Shown here piece after piece: positions 1 to 11,679 of a stretch of 64,000 bases of DNA (position 1 is the first letter of the stretch; every line of letters begins with the position of its first letter). The translations under genes were made by a program, and so were the position numbers. The DNA is from Enchytraeus crypticus. Lineage: Eukaryota; Annelida; Clitellata; Enchytraeida; Enchytraeidae. The stretch covers positions 1-64,000 of the forward strand of contig CAJHZI010000091.1 in assembly GCA_905160935.1 (NCBI GenBank), given 5' to 3'. The notes beneath the pieces were generated by a model that made no database searches, was not told the origin of the DNA, and worked only from the letters and a program-made list of their open reading frames with translations.

Positions 1-2700
1 CAAGTGTAAAATTAAGTACTAATATATTTGGTATAATTTGGACAGAGAGGATTGGAGAAAGTCTATTCGTATCCCTATAGTTCAACTGCGAGTTAAAGGA
101 AGATGATGATGATCAAGATAGTCTTTGATATCACCGATATGATACTACAGTATTTCATACCTGCTATTCTTGTTTGGCATTATTGAAGTGTGCAGCAAAT
201 GGACAGAGAACTAGAGACTATAGCGTATTAAATGAGTTGTCTTCATCGAATTGGTTTTCATTATTACATTTATTACTTCAGAAGAAGCTAAATATAGCTC
301 TAAGTTGATGACAACTCATTTTATTTGTTAACCGATCCACTTTAAATTTCCAATCTATTCGAAATATCGCAGTATAATCCTTCAGCTATAATGACTAAGT
401 TTAATTTTACATCGTTGATGTATGAGTTCATTTATTGACCTACATTTTTGTGATGTTACGTGTAAATATGAAGGTTGTGGATGTTGTTGTTATTGTTGTT
501 TGTTGCATTGTTGTCAGAGCGTCATGACAGAGAAGATCTTAGTTTCTTTGCGATTGAATTCTTTAAATTAAAAAGTAACAGAAATTCGTAACAGGGACGT
601 CCCCACAGCACACATCACTACAGATCAATTCACCAAAATTAATCTGCAACAACAATTGTGCTAAGGAGATATAAGGTCCTAAACGAAAACCGGTCAGGTG
701 GTCAAAATATACGTAGCCTATATATTGGGATCTAGCTTTCCGTGTTATTTTAACATTATGCCCATTTTAACCACTTAAAAACAAAATAATAATCATCGGG
801 GATCTAATCCCGATAGCTATGAAAATAAAAAATGGAAACGAATGGAAAGTCTCAAATAGGGGATTGACTGATGATATGATATAGGGCAGAGAGGATTTGA
901 GACAGTCTTTTCGTATCCCGATCCTAGTTAAACTGGGATTCAGGGATGATTATGACGATGGTGATTACAATGATGATGATCGGGGATTTATTCCCGCATG
1001 CTGGGCACTTAGCAGTAGTTGCGAAGTATTAATGTAAGAAGCTTCTGCCTGGTGCCACTTGTGGACAATCATCAATTAGTGGATCTTCTAACCATTCACA
1101 AGAACGATCGTGCAAATTCAACCTACTAAATGGTGGCACGCTAATTGATTCTAACCAATTAAAAGACATTGCACAATGAAGAATGCAATGCACATGTACA
1201 TGTATGTATGCTCCGTAATGAATGAATGTACATTATGGTGTATACATGTACAGTATAGTGTATATGCATGTGGACATTAAAATTTTTTTTGTGCGTCTAT
1301 ATGGTCTTTGATATTTATTTATATTTATAAGCTGCTTAATTTACAGTAAACACAATGAAAGGCGCAGAAATATGTAAAACGCTGTGGACATTTTTGTGTT
1401 TAAATTAACTTAAGTAGGATCAAAATAGGTATGTGCGCCTATACTCATTAATTTCAAGAAGTTTTAATCATAATTGAAAATTCATGCTTACTGTGATAGA
1501 GTAGGTTTAAAGTTAATTAAACCTCAGGGATCGTCCTTGGATTGCTGAATGCTTCTGGGAGATAGTGGATGTATCCTATGTTTAATGACTGTTTCCCTGA
1601 GTTATTCGTTATTGTTTTCTAATCTTCGCTACTCGCTTGCGTTTGTGAGAGGTAACTCTGTGTTATTTATAATTGATCGCAGCTAATATTAATATCTAAT
1701 GTCTAACTTAATTATCACAGCACACTCCGTTGATAATGACATGCCCGATGCTTTATTTAATTCTTGGACAACTTGTACAAACTGGTTATCATAAGTAAAT
1801 AATCAGAGCGGGCGATATACTGTATGTATCTTTAAATGTCAATGTAAAATAAACAATAAAATCAACGACACAAATGTATAGTTAATAATTACGGTATACG
1901 GTGCTACATAATAAATCAAACGACTTTGTATAATCAAGTCCCTTCCCTAAGTAGCTAACTGAATAAAGAAGAATAACTAAGCCTGAGAGACTGGTCCGTG
2001 GCGGTCTCCGATAGCTCGAATCCTGATTCCTACTAGTTGACCGTTTGCGAGCTCAGATCGAGTCCCGTGAGCTCATAACTCCAGACTAAACTAAACTCCA
2101 CTTAAAACCCGAATGTCAATTGTTCTACCCCTAAGTCTTATATACTACTCTATTCAAGGCTCATAATCGGCCTTCATAAATAGTAAAATACACTTCTAAG
2201 CTTGATAGGACTGATATACTAAATATTACCTTTAGGACTGATATACTAAATATTACCTTGAACGAGAATTACAAGATTACACCCAACATATCAGACCTTG
2301 TGAGGGACTCGAGCCAAAACGACCTTGAAGTGAAATATTCATTTAGTCAATAAAACCTTGAAGTAAGACAATCATTTAGTCAATAAGACCTTGAAGTGAA
2401 ACCTAGCCTTACTCACAGATTATAACCGAATTAACCTCGACTAGCATATCAATGTTTTAGCCTTGCCTATAGATTAAAACCGAGTTGACCTTGATGAGCC
2501 TAAATTTAATAGATAAATGACAATGCGACCTCGCTATAGAGCTCGTAAATAATTTGGCCTTGAAAGCGATGTTCACACTTGTAAAACCAAAACCATAGAC
2601 TTGATCATTACACTTACTATTCGTTTCAATAGATAAATTCATTTTAATACTGCAATAGAAACCTGTAGAGTAAAGCAAACAATATTAAATAGAGCGGAGA
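1..2700. other. Intergenic, no gene seen
   Basis: No supported gene. The stretch is AT-rich with two short RTE-like LINE tails (listed separately), a direct duplication of about 26 bp near 2206-2258 (ACTGATATACTAAATATTACC in both halves), and an irregular tandem of ACCTTGAAGTGAAA and ATTTAGTCAATA motifs at about 2320-2410. A tRNA-B-box-like string (AGCTCGAATCC) occurs near 2015 and may be a decayed SINE. The minus-strand open frame at 2457-2678 has no recognisable domain. Confidence 0.5.
835..985 (+). repeat. RTE-like LINE 3' end with GAT tail
   Basis: Contains the family signature: TCAAATAGGGGATTGACTGATG, then GACAGTCTTTTCGTATCCCG, GTTAAACTGGGATTC and a degenerate GAT-rich tail. A second, shorter copy lies at 30-115 in the same orientation. 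The sense strand ends in GAT repeats, as expected for the 3' end of an RTE-clade LINE. Confidence 0.6.
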
Positions 2701-2705
2701 ATTTT

Positions 2706-2840
2706 TTGTTAATTATATCTAAAACGCAGTGGTTAAGGTGTAGCAGCCTTTTAGAACTTGGAATAAGAAAATCCTCCTTAAGCTGCGAGCTTACGCGCAG
2801 CTTACGATCAGTTTACATTTTGATTGCCGCCATTTTCTTC
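2706..2840 (+). repeat. tRNA-like SINE, family E, copy 1
   Basis: Shares GCAGCCTTTTAGAACTTGGA and AATAAGAAAATCCTCCTTA with an inverted copy at 12060-12185. The head AGTGGTTAAGGTGTAGC resembles a tRNA A-box. The B-box is not clear, so the tRNA origin is an inference. Confidence 0.55.
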
Positions 2841-3359
2841 TGTTTCGCTAATATTTTGACTTGGTCGCTCTCTGACACTGATTTCTAGTCTAACGGACCC
2901 ACTGCGTTGATTGCGTCTGCGTTTGCCTTAAACTCTAATCTTGTCTAACCCTCTTATCTAACTCTAGTATTATCTAACACCAAATCCAAGAGTAGTGTGA
3001 CATTTTAGGCATTCCATTTGTTCTGAAGCATGAGCAATAACATTCGATATTGGTGTAATATTTGTAGTAAGCATTTCGCTTCTCAGTCCAATTATAATCG
3101 TCATGTTAAAGCTTTTCACCTTCTTTTGCCATCTAGCAAGAGCGATAGCGTAAGATATTGGTGTAGCATTTGCAGTAAGCAGTTTGCTAATAAGTATAAT
3201 TATAAGCGCCATGTTGAAGCTTTTCACACGTCAAATGTTTGTGTGAATGCAACTGGAAATGCTGGAGTGAATGTAAATTCAAATCAGGATGTGACGTGTG
3301 ATGCTCCGGTGCGAGATAGTGTTAATGTGGTTCCAGTTCTAGGTAATGTGAATACAACT

Positions 3360-3715
3360 GCAGTGATTGGTGATGTCAGTGTAACTGAAATGGTTGATGA
3401 TGTGAATGTAACTGAAACGGTTGATGATGTGAATGTAACTGAAATTGTTGATGATGTGAATGCAACTGCAATTATTGATGGTGTTAATGTAACTGAAATT
3501 GTTGATGATGTGAATGTAACTGAAACGGTTGATGATGTGAATGTAACTGAAATGAGTGATGGTGTTAATGTAACTGCAATTGTTGATGATGTGAATGTAA
3601 CTGAAATTGTTGCTGATGTGAATGTAACTGAAATAAGTGATGGTGTTAATGTAACTGAAATTGTTGATGATGTGAATGTAAGTGAGGTGCCTAGTGGAGC
3701 GAATGTAACTGAAGT
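3360..3715 (+). repeat. 27-nt coding repeat (9-residue units)
   Basis: About thirteen imperfect units of 27 nt within exon 1 of the zinc-finger gene, each encoding a variant of VDDVNVTEI. The unit keeps frame on the plus strand. Because it also lacks stops in antisense, the minus strand is open over 3339-3719, which is a by-product and not a gene. The repeat is acidic and rich in Asn/Thr. Confidence 0.9.
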
Positions 3716-5384
3716 ACATATTAAAGAATTGAGTGTAGGTGAGCGATTTGCATCATATGAGGAGGTAAAGATGAGGATGAAGGAGGCTGAGACACTTCAT
3801 CAGGTCACACTGCATATTTCTAGATGTTGTACTCTCAAATCCAAGGCAGGTTCCAAGTGTCATAGCAGGAAGTTGGTGCCCACTGACTTGAAGTATTGCA
3901 GTGTGACTTATTCTTGCATTCACGGTGGTCGAAAGTATAAGTCTAGATCTACAGGAGCTAGATCAAATCTTAGGTAAGTTGTATGTACATTGACACAGAA
4001 TTTTTTGACAAGACTTTTGAAGTTTATTCTTATGTGATGTAAGAATATCGGCATCGTCATTCCCTTTTAATCCCAGTTTAACAAGAGTCGGGATATGAAT
4101 AGATCTTCTCCACTCCAGTCTGTCTTATACTGTATCATCTGTCAGTCCCTTGCAATCTCGTCCATTCATTTTAGAGAAATTTTTTAGCAATTTCTGGAGC
4201 CTAGGCGTTTTGTATGTTTTCTAGTTTTGTTAGTATGTATCTCTGTGTCTTGTTATGCACATTTTAGAACTTTCCGGCAAGGGTGTCCGGTACATTTCAG
4301 ATTTCTAATCTCTAAGGATGGCCAGTCACTCATTTTGACGAAGATTATGGATCGCCACAATCACATAGTGTCTAAGGTCAATTACTTTTAATGGTCAATA
4401 CTGCGTAAATTATTTTTGAATTATTTAAATTCTTATGAAAGTTTTTGGGTGTACACTGGAATTCCGGAATAAATAGTAAAAAAATTTTAGTTTTAACAAA
4501 TTCATTAATTTAATTTACGAGAAATGATAAGTCGTTAGCAATCTGCTAATATTTGAAACTATGCTTTTCTAAATTATAAATGGTACAATAATTTAAAATT
4601 GGGCATTCATATGAATGATTTTTTTTGAGGGGTTGGAAGTCAGCTAGATAGGAGGGAAAAAAGATTTTAGAGAGTGAGTGTCATTGTGAAAGGTTTAATG
4701 TTTTTCAGGTTGCTTTCAGTCACTTACCACGGCAGAGAATGCTGGATGAGAGTGCTAGGAAAGAGGCTGTGGCATTATTTTCACTTAGGGCCGACAAGCA
4801 ACTCGTAAGAGAGTATCTTAACAAAAAACAGGCAAATGTGTACTTTTACGAGATCTGTCTAACATTCGCTGGCATAGTAAGGAACCAGTTGGCAATCAGT
4901 TAACTGCTGCTGTTAGATTTCTGGAATGTCAACCAGGCAGCACGGCTAGATTAATTGTTCACCCTGACAGTAATGAACTTGTAGGTATCTACTACCAAGA
5001 TGAAGCAATGCAGAAGGTCTTTAGTGACTTTCCTGAATTGTTGATGGTAGATGCTACATACAAGTTAAACAATTTAAAAATGCCACTGTTTGTGATGATA
5101 GCTGTTGATGGAAACGGTGAAAGTCAGATTGCCTGCACGTTTTTAGCTGCGGATGAGAGAGAGTCTACTTTGCGAAGTATGATTAGTTTATTTAAGAGCA
5201 CTAATCCTGACTATGAAAAAGTAAAGTGTATAATGACTGATAAAGACATGGTAGAGCGGAATGTTTTGAGGGAGGAATTGCCTGATGCATCTTTGGTTAT
5301 TTGTTTGTATCATGTGCTGCGAACATTTAGGCGTGAGGTTACCTGTGAGAGGATGGGTTTGCATAGCGAGCAGAGATTGTTGTT

Positions 5385-5908
5385 TTTAGATATGTTACAT
5401 GAGATAGTATATAGCAGAGATTGTTGTGTTTAGATATGTTGCAGGAGATAGTATATAGCAGAGATTGTTGTGTTTAGATGTTACAGGAGATAGTATATAG
5501 CAGAGATTGTTGTGTTTAGATATGTTATAGGAGATAGTATATAGCAGAGATTGTTGTGTTTAGATATGTTACAGGAGATAGTATATAGCAGAGATTGTTG
5601 TGTTTAGATATGTTACAGGAGATAGTATATAGCAGAGATTGTTTAGATATGTTACAGGAGATAGTATATAGCAGAGATTGTTTAGATATGTTACAGGAGA
5701 TAGTATATAGCAGAGATTGTTTAGATATGTTACAGGAGATAGTATATAGCAGAGATTGTTTAGATATGTTACAGGAGATAGTATATAGCAGAGATTGTTT
5801 AGATATGTTACAGGAGATAGTATATAGCAGAGATTGTTTAGATATGTTACAGGAGATAGTATATAGCAGAGATTGTTTAGATATGTTACAGGAGATAGTA
5901 TATAGCAG
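5385..5908 (+). repeat. 39/44-nt minisatellite inside transposase exon
   Basis: About five units of 42-44 nt (with an extra TTGTG) are followed by about eight clean 39-nt units. Each derives from the coding segment for LDMLQEIVYSR. The 39-nt units are open in one frame as a 13-residue repeat. The 44-nt units carry TAG stops and change frame. Upstream of the array the coding frame reads LDMLHEIVYSR; after it, the expected continuation NAQEYDEK follows at once, so the array is a local expansion at a single codon junction. Confidence 0.92.
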
Positions 5909-6309
5909 GAATGCCCAGGAGTATGATGAGAAAGTTGCTCAGCTGTTTGCGACGGGCATCAGCACAGTCATACGGTACTTTTGAGAAGAACTGGCACTGT
6001 ATAAGGGAAGAGTTTGTCGAGTCACTGAAGGCTGGACGAGGCACACTGTGTAACAGGACAAACAATCGGTTGGAGTGCATCAACCAGAAGATTAAAACTG
6101 TTTGTCGAAAGTATGTTTTCAGTGATATTTTGAATTTTATTGCTTGCAGACTGCGCTTGCTGTTTTTATTAACATTGGTATTTTATTTCACTGGATTTCA
6201 GTTACTGAAAGGAAGAATGAATGTGCCAGAAATTAGACTAGATCCACTGATTATAACATGTGTCCACTTACGTAGATTTTCAGTTCAAATGGAGATATCT
6301 GTACCCTGA

Positions 6310-7006
6310 ATCCATACAGTAAGGTCGAGGACAAATGTATTAGCATAAGTCTCTCAAAGTGATGAAGTACCCAATTACTCAAAGTATAAATTTATGTGAA
6401 AAAGCCATAATTGTATACCAAACTTGTACTATGCTAATTGAATCAATTTATCTTGGTAGTTAACAACGTCATGCTATTTTTTGTTTATTTTGCAGTTTCC
6501 TTTAAAATTGTTGTATATTAATTTTATTAGAAATAGTACTCTGAGCGAGTTCTGATATGATTGTATGATTGAGTGTTTGTACTTATTAGGGTGTGTTTGT
6601 AAGTGACAATTGTTATTTTAACTCTTTAATAAGTATGTTTTTAAAATTTTTCTTATATCTAAACGTAAAATTTATCAGCAAGTAGGCCTAAGTGAAATAA
6701 TTGTTCTAAACTTTAGCTTTTACGTTGTTAGTGTTAAAGACTTACAGTGTAACTTATATTGTGTCTAAAATGTTTTGTGTTATTGGCTTTAGGTGGTGTG
6801 CAAGTTACAACTTGCATCGTTTATGTTACTTGTATCTATGTTGATGTTATTCAAAGTTTTTAAAGAAAATTAAATGCATTTATTTAAAATTTAAAAATGA
6901 CATAAAGCAAGTTCTTTATAACTACATAGGAGTGTATGATTATATGTACATAATATATTTGTGTGTATCATTGAACGCATATATTAGTGTGCCTTATTGT
7001 GTGTAT
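6310..7006. other. No gene seen
   Basis: AT-rich stretch downstream of the transposase-derived gene. I searched for a further exon with a SWIM-type CxC...CxH site and did not find one. Confidence 0.4.
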
Positions 7007-7311
7007 CAGGGGTGTACCAGATCCCGGTTCCGTCTGACCGGACTCCGGCAAATTTTGCCAAATCCAACCGGATTTGTCACGGGATTTGGTACTCATTTTT
7101 AATATAAAAAGTTATAAATTGATATTTCAAAACTTGTTGCAAAATTTATCTTAAAGAAGCAGAACATAAGACTTAATGATAGTTATTTGCTTACAATAAT
7201 AACCTAGTTGATGTCATATGATGATACTTTGATAGAGTTTATTTTGATTTTTTTTAAAAATCCGGTTCTGATTCCGTCGGATTTGAAATGATCAAATCCG
7301 GTACACCCCTA
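7007..7311. mobile_element. hAT-like MITE, about 305 bp
   Basis: Terminal inverted repeats CAGGGGTGTACC at the left and GGTACACCCCTA at the right (one terminal mismatch). Sub-terminal CCGGATTTG/CAAATCCGG motifs are also inverted. The flanking octamers GTGTGTAT and GTATCTAT match at 6 of 8 positions, consistent with a decayed 8-bp hAT target-site duplication. There is no coding capacity. Confidence 0.65.
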
Positions 7312-8987
7312 GTATCTATATATCAGGGTAATCACTCATATGGAAAACCTGGACTTCTTAAATTTTTCAGTAAAAAAATAAAGAAATATTAAAGACACAT
7401 ACGGTCCAGTTGAAAAATTACACAGGCTACTTTGGTTCTGAACAAAAAGTAATCAGAAATATGTCAGAACTTCAAAAGTGTTAGTTAAAATTAAATAGCA
7501 ATGTGTATAATGTTTTAAAATCAACATTAACGGCTGAGATAGACGTCGATTCTATGATGGCACTAAAATTGTCAAGGCGCACTGGAAAAGTCAGGGAAGT
7601 TGATGTGGTTTGGAAAGTGGTCACCTTGATATACGTATAGTTAAGGTCTAGTTAAGACTAGTTAAGACTTCTCCGTGGGCTGACACCTTGACGTGGTGGA
7701 GAGGCTTAATGGCCTGTATGCTGCAAAGTTGTACATGTCTTGTACATGTCTTGTACATGTCTTGTACATGTCATACAGGCCAGACTAAGTGCAGCCGTCC
7801 TTTACTTATAATATAAAAATATAATTGTGTTTAAATAATTCATTTATTTCAGCTAGTCAACTCGCACTCTACTTCAGCTGGTCAACTTGAGGGAAATGTG
7901 AACATTAGTGGCACCGTCAATTTTCCTGACTAGGCCTATATGCATTTAGATTTGTTAAAATATTCGATCATTCCTGGACAAACAAACTATCAATGAGAAA
8001 AACTGAAATAATAGAATTGATAGACACTCTCCTCATTGTTTGATGTATTTTGGTATTTATAATCTGTTTATTATATTTTTTGTTCTACTCCATAATAATA
8101 ACAAGTTAACGGTTAAACTTTAATTTGATCCTGAATATTTCTTTTGAAAAAGGTACTATAACTCAGAAAGTTTCTCATTTATTCAATTTATTCATTCTGT
8201 GACAGTATTAGTTATCCTTGATTAGTATTTAATTCTTGACTGCCTGATTTCGTGTCATGATTAGTATATGTATGTTAACGGTTAAACTTTAATTTGATCC
8301 TGAATATTTCCTTTTAAAAGGTACTATAACTCAGCAAGAAAGTCGATGATATGAAATTTAATGTGACGTAAAATATTGCAAAAGTAATCAGAGGTGGAGT
8401 GGAGAGCACAGTCGTACTGCCTCCAACGTGACTGTAATGCTGCAATGCCTTGGAATGAGCACCGTGCTTTATTAAGGAGCCTAATAAGTGGCCTAATATC
8501 AATTATGCGAGTTGCAAAACGGTCATGGTACATTCGATATACAGTTAAATTTACGTTTATGTGAAGAAAACAAATTGTTTGATTTATGTTAAAATTAAAG
8601 GTGCAAATTTAATGACTAATGTCTTCCAAAACAGTTCTGCACTGAACAACATCCACAACAACCCTGCACTGAACGCCGAAAATTTACAACGGACATAGGC
8701 ATACAAATTTGGTAAAACAACTTATTGTGTAATTAGATAATATGTTTATTTTCAGCAAAGACACAAAAAGCATAAACCACATACAATGCATCAACAATAT
8801 ATATACAAAATCCTTGCTCCACCCCTGCGCAAGGCGTTATTCTTTTGAATGACCTCACCTGTCATTGTCATTCTCAAATATAGAGATGTCAAAGTTCATG
8901 GCCTTTGGTTCAGGAAACAAGTGGCATTCCTATTTAACCATTAGTATAACATCTGTCTGCCGTTTCTTCTAGGGCTGACACTTCACG
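7312..8987. other. Intergenic, no gene seen
   Basis: AT-rich. It contains a short run of four TGTACATGTCT-like repeats at 7731-7770 and a block of about 50 bp repeated at 8100-8150 and 8275-8330 (sharing AACGGTTAAACTTTAATTTG). The minus-strand open frames near 8314-8533 overlap each other and look like chance. Confidence 0.4.
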
Positions 8988-9110
8988 TTAGATTAATAGA
9001 GAGCTAGTTTCAGTTTCAACAGCTGTTGTAACTGGTTCAGTGATATCTTCAACTTGTTGAGAGGCTTGTTTTGTACTTATTTCCTCTTCACTTGTGTCTG
9101 CAGCTCTGGT
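8988..9110 (-). CDS. Possible terminal exon of an unrecognised gene
   Basis: After an acceptor with a good 3' site (TTATTTGTAG on the minus strand), 123 nt are open and end in TAA. They encode 40 residues rich in Thr, Glu and Ser (ending TETSSLLI). The biased composition and clean acceptor suggest a real last exon. However, the best upstream candidate exon (minus, near 9735-9850) ends in a phase that would make a stop at the junction, so no gene model could be built. Treat as tentative. Confidence 0.3.
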   Translation of the reverse strand, partial: TRAADTSEEEISTKQASQQVEDITEPVTTAVETETSSLLI

Positions 9111-10433
9111 CTACAAATAATAATAAAAGTGTATAATTATAAGCGTTGAACTAATTAGTTTCTTCATGACAAAAGGACTAATAGTGACAACTGGTTATAA
9201 ACTCTGATATTAAGAAGCATTCCGCCACGGTAGCAATCATCTTATCCAGACTTTCACCAGTAATGAAAAAAGTGCATTAAAATTAAGTTCTTCATAAACA
9301 TAGTTGACAACATTGGAAATGTATAGGACTGTCTAAAAACTACACAGAAACTGAGATTTTGTGAACTATAAGATCTCCAGTGTGATGTCATAAGGTGTAT
9401 ACAAAACTTGTTCATCAAACTATTCTTTCAGAGTCAAAAAAATAATGAAATAAAATCAGTTCATTTAAGCAGTGTAGATACGTTTTCTATACATTTATGC
9501 ATACTCTTCCAATGCTAACTAAGAAGTCGCCGAGGGTTACCTCACGGAAAACACCCTAGATTTAACAATTCTTCAATATATAGTGACTAGATTTGGCAGG
9601 GATGTGTCAAATTGGATTATCTAGTGGAGTGTTGCAAGGTAATAGAAAGAATTCATACTTTCTGAAAATATTTCAAGGGGTGTCGTTTTCTACGAGACAG
9701 TTTAGATGCATTTACTATCGATTCACTTACCACATTTTTGGAAGCCTTTCTCTATGAGAGCACAGACGGTTTGTTCTGCTTGTGGTCACCTCAGCTTGTG
9801 CCACACTCTCAATTTGATGTGCCCAAGAAGAAGAGTTAGAATCCAATCCATATTTCCTTCATCTCATAGAGTGGCTGCATGACCTGCAATACATTACATA
9901 AAATATTTAAGAGAAATTTGTCAAGCTGGTAACTAGAGCTGTGATATTCAATGTCGTCATAGACTGACTGGACCGTGTGTGAGAGGCAGCACTCATCAGA
10001 AGAACTTGGGCACCTGATGTGTACTGTGTAGCATTGCTTTAACATATTTTAACTATATCCTTGCAAGTCTGAGCAGCCGATGTTAAAATCTCTTCAAGAT
10101 CAGAATCGGATCATTGTACCACCTGATCTTAGTGCAGAAGTTACTAAGCACATGACCTGTAACACTTTAAGATTTGCTGGTCTAACGCTTGACATCTTCG
10201 ATAATTATAATTATATACAAATATAATTATAATTTATCTTACAACTGAGACACAAATCAAGTGACAGCTCCTTCAGTAGGCCATACATGCAGTCCAGAGT
10301 GACACTTCACACGAATACTAACAGTGGGAATGTTATCCACACAATAACGATAGATAGATAGATAGTGACAGATATTTACAGAAGTATATATATATATACA
10401 TAATAATAATAAACAAATAACACATTATATTGA

Positions 10434-10665
10434 AATGATCAACCATATTACAATCAATCACTATTGCTACCACATGTTTAAACCGTTAGGCAATTTATTT
10501 ATTTTTACTTTTCCATGTAATAAGTCCAGTGAATGTCCAATATTTTCCTCTCAGATCAGCGCGGCTTGGATTCGAACACACGAGAGTTCAATTCACTTCA
10601 GGGTCTGTCATTTAAAACTTCACAACGTTATCTGCATCACTAACCACTACGCCATTACGTCATAC
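10434..10665 (-). mobile_element. tRNA-derived SINE A, copy 1
   Basis: Inverted copy. Read on the minus strand: A-box-like GGCGTAGTGGTTAG, then TTTTAAATGACAGACCC, B-box-like GTTCGAATCCAAG, and the shared body ACATTCACTGGACTTATTAC...AACATGTGG. Part of the tandem duplication. Confidence 0.75.
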
Positions 10666-11242
10666 AAATAATTAAATTAAATATTTAGAAATAAATCATT
10701 CATTGTATTGAAACTCTGTGTATATAACTAATAAATCCAGAACAATTTTTTTACAATTGCAATATACTACATAGTATTTTCTTTTTATCGTTATATATAT
10801 CTCTCTTCAGTGCACTGACAAGTGGCAAGTTGAAGGTACATATTCTTACTCAAAGTATAGATGTATTTACTTTGAAATCACTTACCACATTTTTGGAAGC
10901 CTTTCTCTTTTGAGAGCAAAAGATGGTATGTTCAGCATATGGTCGCCTCAGCAGGTGCCAGACTCTCAAATTTGATATGTCCAGGATGAAGAGTTAGAAT
11001 TCAATTAACTTTTTTTTAACTCATGGAGTGGCTGCATGACCTGCAATACATTACATAAAATATTTAATGAGAAATTTGTCAATCTGAATGTGAATATTAA
11101 TTGATAGCTTATTAAGGCATCGCAGCGTAAGCTTATTAAGGCATCGCAGCGGTACTGGAGAGATACAGCACACACTGCATTAATTCAAGTCACAAGGAAC
11201 TAAATGAACTGCCGCATTAAAATAAACAAACTTTATAGTGAA

Positions 11243-11475
11243 ATGATCAACCATGTTGATATCTATCATTTTGAATAACACCACATGTTTAACTCTTTAG
11301 GCAATTGAGACCATTTTCCGTATAACCAGACCAGTGAATGTCCGAGATTTTACTCTCAGATCAGTGCAGCTGGGATTCGAATCCACAACAGTTCAATTAA
11401 CCTCAGGATCTGTCGTTTAAAACTTAGTGACGTTACCCCTACGCTATTAAGACATTCTATTATTAGGCTACTGCG
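11243..11475 (-). mobile_element. tRNA-derived SINE A, copy 2
   Basis: Inverted copy paired with the one at 10434-10665 by segmental duplication. The minus strand shows GGATTCGAATCC (B-box-like), AAAATCTCGGACATTCACTGG and CAACATGGTTG near the tail. Confidence 0.75.
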
Positions 11476-11679
11476 ACATTCAAATAATTAAATAAAATAA
11501 TTCGAAATAAATAGTTATACTTAAACTCTCTGTATGTATAACTAATAAATCCTGAATAATTTTTTTACAATTGCAATATACGTACATAGTATTTTTTATT
11601 TATCGTTATATATATCTCTCTTCAGTGCACTGACAAGTGGGAAGTTAAAGGTACATATTCAAACTCACCGCTTTCTCGC

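Larger units (their letters stand above)
3030..6110 (+). pseudogene. MULE/ZSWIM-like zinc-finger transposase-derived gene, frame-broken
   Basis: Three exons can be read: 3030-3973, 4268-4376 and 4709-6110, all with GT-AG borders and matching phases (AG|A, then phase 0). Exon 1 has two C2H2 fingers (residues about 8-31 and 43-66; pattern C-x2-C-x12-H-x4-H), a run of 9-residue repeats (about residues 107-230) and a stretch ending YSCIHGGRKYKSRSTGAR, typical of ZSWIM1/3-like proteins. Exon 2 carries RQGCPVHFRFLISKDGQSL and a HNH. Exon 3 begins with the SHLPRQRMLDE motif and holds the MULE transposase core: first Asp in VDATYK (5050-5052), second in MTDKDM (5239-5241), then CLYHVLRTFRRE, and the third acidic residue in NNRLEC (6073-6075). 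Breaks: a 1-nt shift in a six-A run at 4823-4828, a minisatellite with in-frame stops at about 5421-5908, and a 1-nt shift near 5980-5984. No SWIM zinc site was found downstream, so the 3' end may be lost. It could be a dead transposon copy or a decaying domesticated gene. The family call is firm; present function is doubtful. Confidence 0.82.
9690..11660. repeat. Tandem segmental duplication carrying a SINE
   Basis: Two copies in direct order. Copy 1 is about 9690-10850 and copy 2 about 10851-11660. Each starts with TCACTTACCACATTTTTGGA, then a block ending ATGACCTGCAATACATTACA, then an inverted SINE A, then a block with CTCTCTTCAGTGCACTGACA. Copy 2 lacks about 350 bp present between the first block and the SINE in copy 1. 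The SINE is inside both copies, so the duplication is younger than the SINE insertion. Confidence 0.8.

Noticed and set aside
3339-3719. Minus-strand frame of 126 codons
   Set aside because: It is the antisense of the 27-nt coding repeat in the zinc-finger exon, open only because the unit lacks antisense stops.
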